A DNA stretch of 64,000 nt, from positions 267,262 through 331,261 of the forward strand of contig NZ_JAUKWH010000002.1 of the NCBI RefSeq assembly GCF_030504625.1, read 5' to 3'. The notes under the pieces were generated by a model. It saw only the letters and a list, made by a program, of their open reading frames with translations. It was not told the origin of the DNA and made no database searches. Below are positions 63,587-64,000 of the stretch, one piece after another. Position numbers and translations under genes: made by a program. How positions within the stretch are numbered: position 1 is the stretch's first letter; every line of letters starts with the position of its first letter. Source of the stretch: Neisseria sp. MVDL19-042950 (lineage in GTDB: Bacteria; Pseudomonadota; Gammaproteobacteria; Burkholderiales; Neisseriaceae).

Positions 63587-64000
63587 TTTTCGTTCTTTCA
63601 TCTAAATGCAAATGGATTTCTGCTGATCGCCCCGTTTCGCTATAGAAAATTTGCGTCATGCCATATTGATCTGTAACCCCTTCAATTTTTTGATAGTCAG
63701 CCAAAATCAATGTATATTTTTTATTAGCATAAGGCATACCGTCATCATTTTTTAGTTGGTATTGTAATTTGTAATTTCCTGTCATTTTAAAAAATGGTAT
63801 TGCAGGAATGGCCATACTACTTGGCCCCGTAACCTCCCAAGCCGCCGCCTTCACCCGCACCACCTTCGGGCATCCCAATTCAATCTCGCCGTCCTTAATC
63901 CGGATATACGCCCCGCCACTGGTGAGCAGGATTTCCTCTTTCGCCGCTACGGTTACTTTGCCGGCACTACTGGTTAAGACGGCATCTTTCAGCGCATTGA
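63579..64000 (-). CDS. vgrG: T6SS spike protein VgrG, C-terminal part
   Basis: The frame is open to the right window edge; 139 residues are visible. The first about 40 residues (VAAKEEILLTSGGAYIRIKDG then ELGCPKVVRVKAA) match the end of the DUF2345/VgrG beta-helix spike. A C-terminal extension of about 70 residues (NYKLQYQLKNDDGMPYANKKYTL, GVTDQYGMTQIFY) is a transthyretin-like module as used by some VgrG proteins to hold an effector. The stop overlaps the toxin start. The N-terminal part is outside the window. Confidence 0.85.
   Translation of the reverse strand, partial: NALKDAVLTSSAGKVTVAAKEEILLTSGGAYIRIKDGEIELGCPKVVRVKAAAWEVTGPSSMAIPAIPFFKMTGNYKLQYQLKNDDGMPYANKKYTLILADYQKIEGVTDQYGMTQIFYSETGRSAEIHLHLDERTKNG

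Overview
The window is a chromosomal segment from a Neisseriaceae bacterium, most likely a commensal Neisseria. The clearest sign is the dense scatter of the 12-base DNA uptake sequence AGGCCGTCTGAA (AG-DUS), often as inverted pairs that act as intrinsic terminators. The gene repertoire fits: ttcA, trxB, dapF, prfC, yajC-secD-secF, accA, gshA of the proteobacterial type, leuC/leuD, argB, sulfate uptake genes and narG. AT-DUS copies are a minority. One terminator near the right edge carries a different uptake-word dialect.

Layout. 1-4.5 kb: the 5' part of an MltD-like lytic transglycosylase, a methyltransferase, a DUF456 membrane protein and ttcA. 4.6-13.8 kb: the first half of an aryl polyene (APE) pigment cluster, with a CLF-like ketosynthase, acyltransferases, two ACPs, a membrane protein, an AMP-ligase/dehydratase fusion, a glycosyltransferase, a thioesterase, a nitroreductase, a LolA-like carrier and an MlaC-like protein. 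14-23.5 kb: housekeeping genes (ppiB, trxB, lipoproteins, cysK, dapF, DUF484, prfC). 24-27.1 kb: a 1032-residue secreted protein that joins a BapA-type N-terminus to a mannuronan-epimerase-like beta-helix. 27.2-31.7 kb: an inverted remnant of the secF 3' end, an HDAC-family deacetylase and yajC-secD-secF. 32.0-36.3 kb, minus strand: the second half of the APE cluster (DUF3261 lipoprotein, KS, dehydratase, ketoreductase, KS). 36.5-48.4 kb: accA, an S4 protein, PAP2 phosphatase, RsmB-like methyltransferase, grxD, radC, bioA, a Nudix hydrolase, gshA, leuC, an entericidin-like peptide, leuD and argB. 48.6-52.7 kb: cysD and cysT-cysW-cysA. 52.8-58 kb: a periplasmic HIUase, ubiE with DUF971, an M16 protease and a di-Mop protein. 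58.5-62.2 kb: narG without narHJI. 62.2-64 kb, minus strand: the end of a type VI secretion VgrG, an Ntox44-type toxin and a small membrane protein that is probably its immunity protein.

How the genes work together. The two APE halves together supply nearly all activities of a type II polyketide aryl polyene pathway: priming ligase, two ACPs, two KS plus a CLF, KR, two dehydratases, thioesterase and lipid/sugar attachment enzymes. The halves are 18 kb apart and in opposite orientation. The MMPL-type exporter usual between them and an ammonia lyase are not in the window. The right end looks like an accessory vgrG-toxin-immunity module that lies where narH would be expected. Starts, ends and motifs were read from the sequence. 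Family names rest on recognised motifs and gene order, without database searches.
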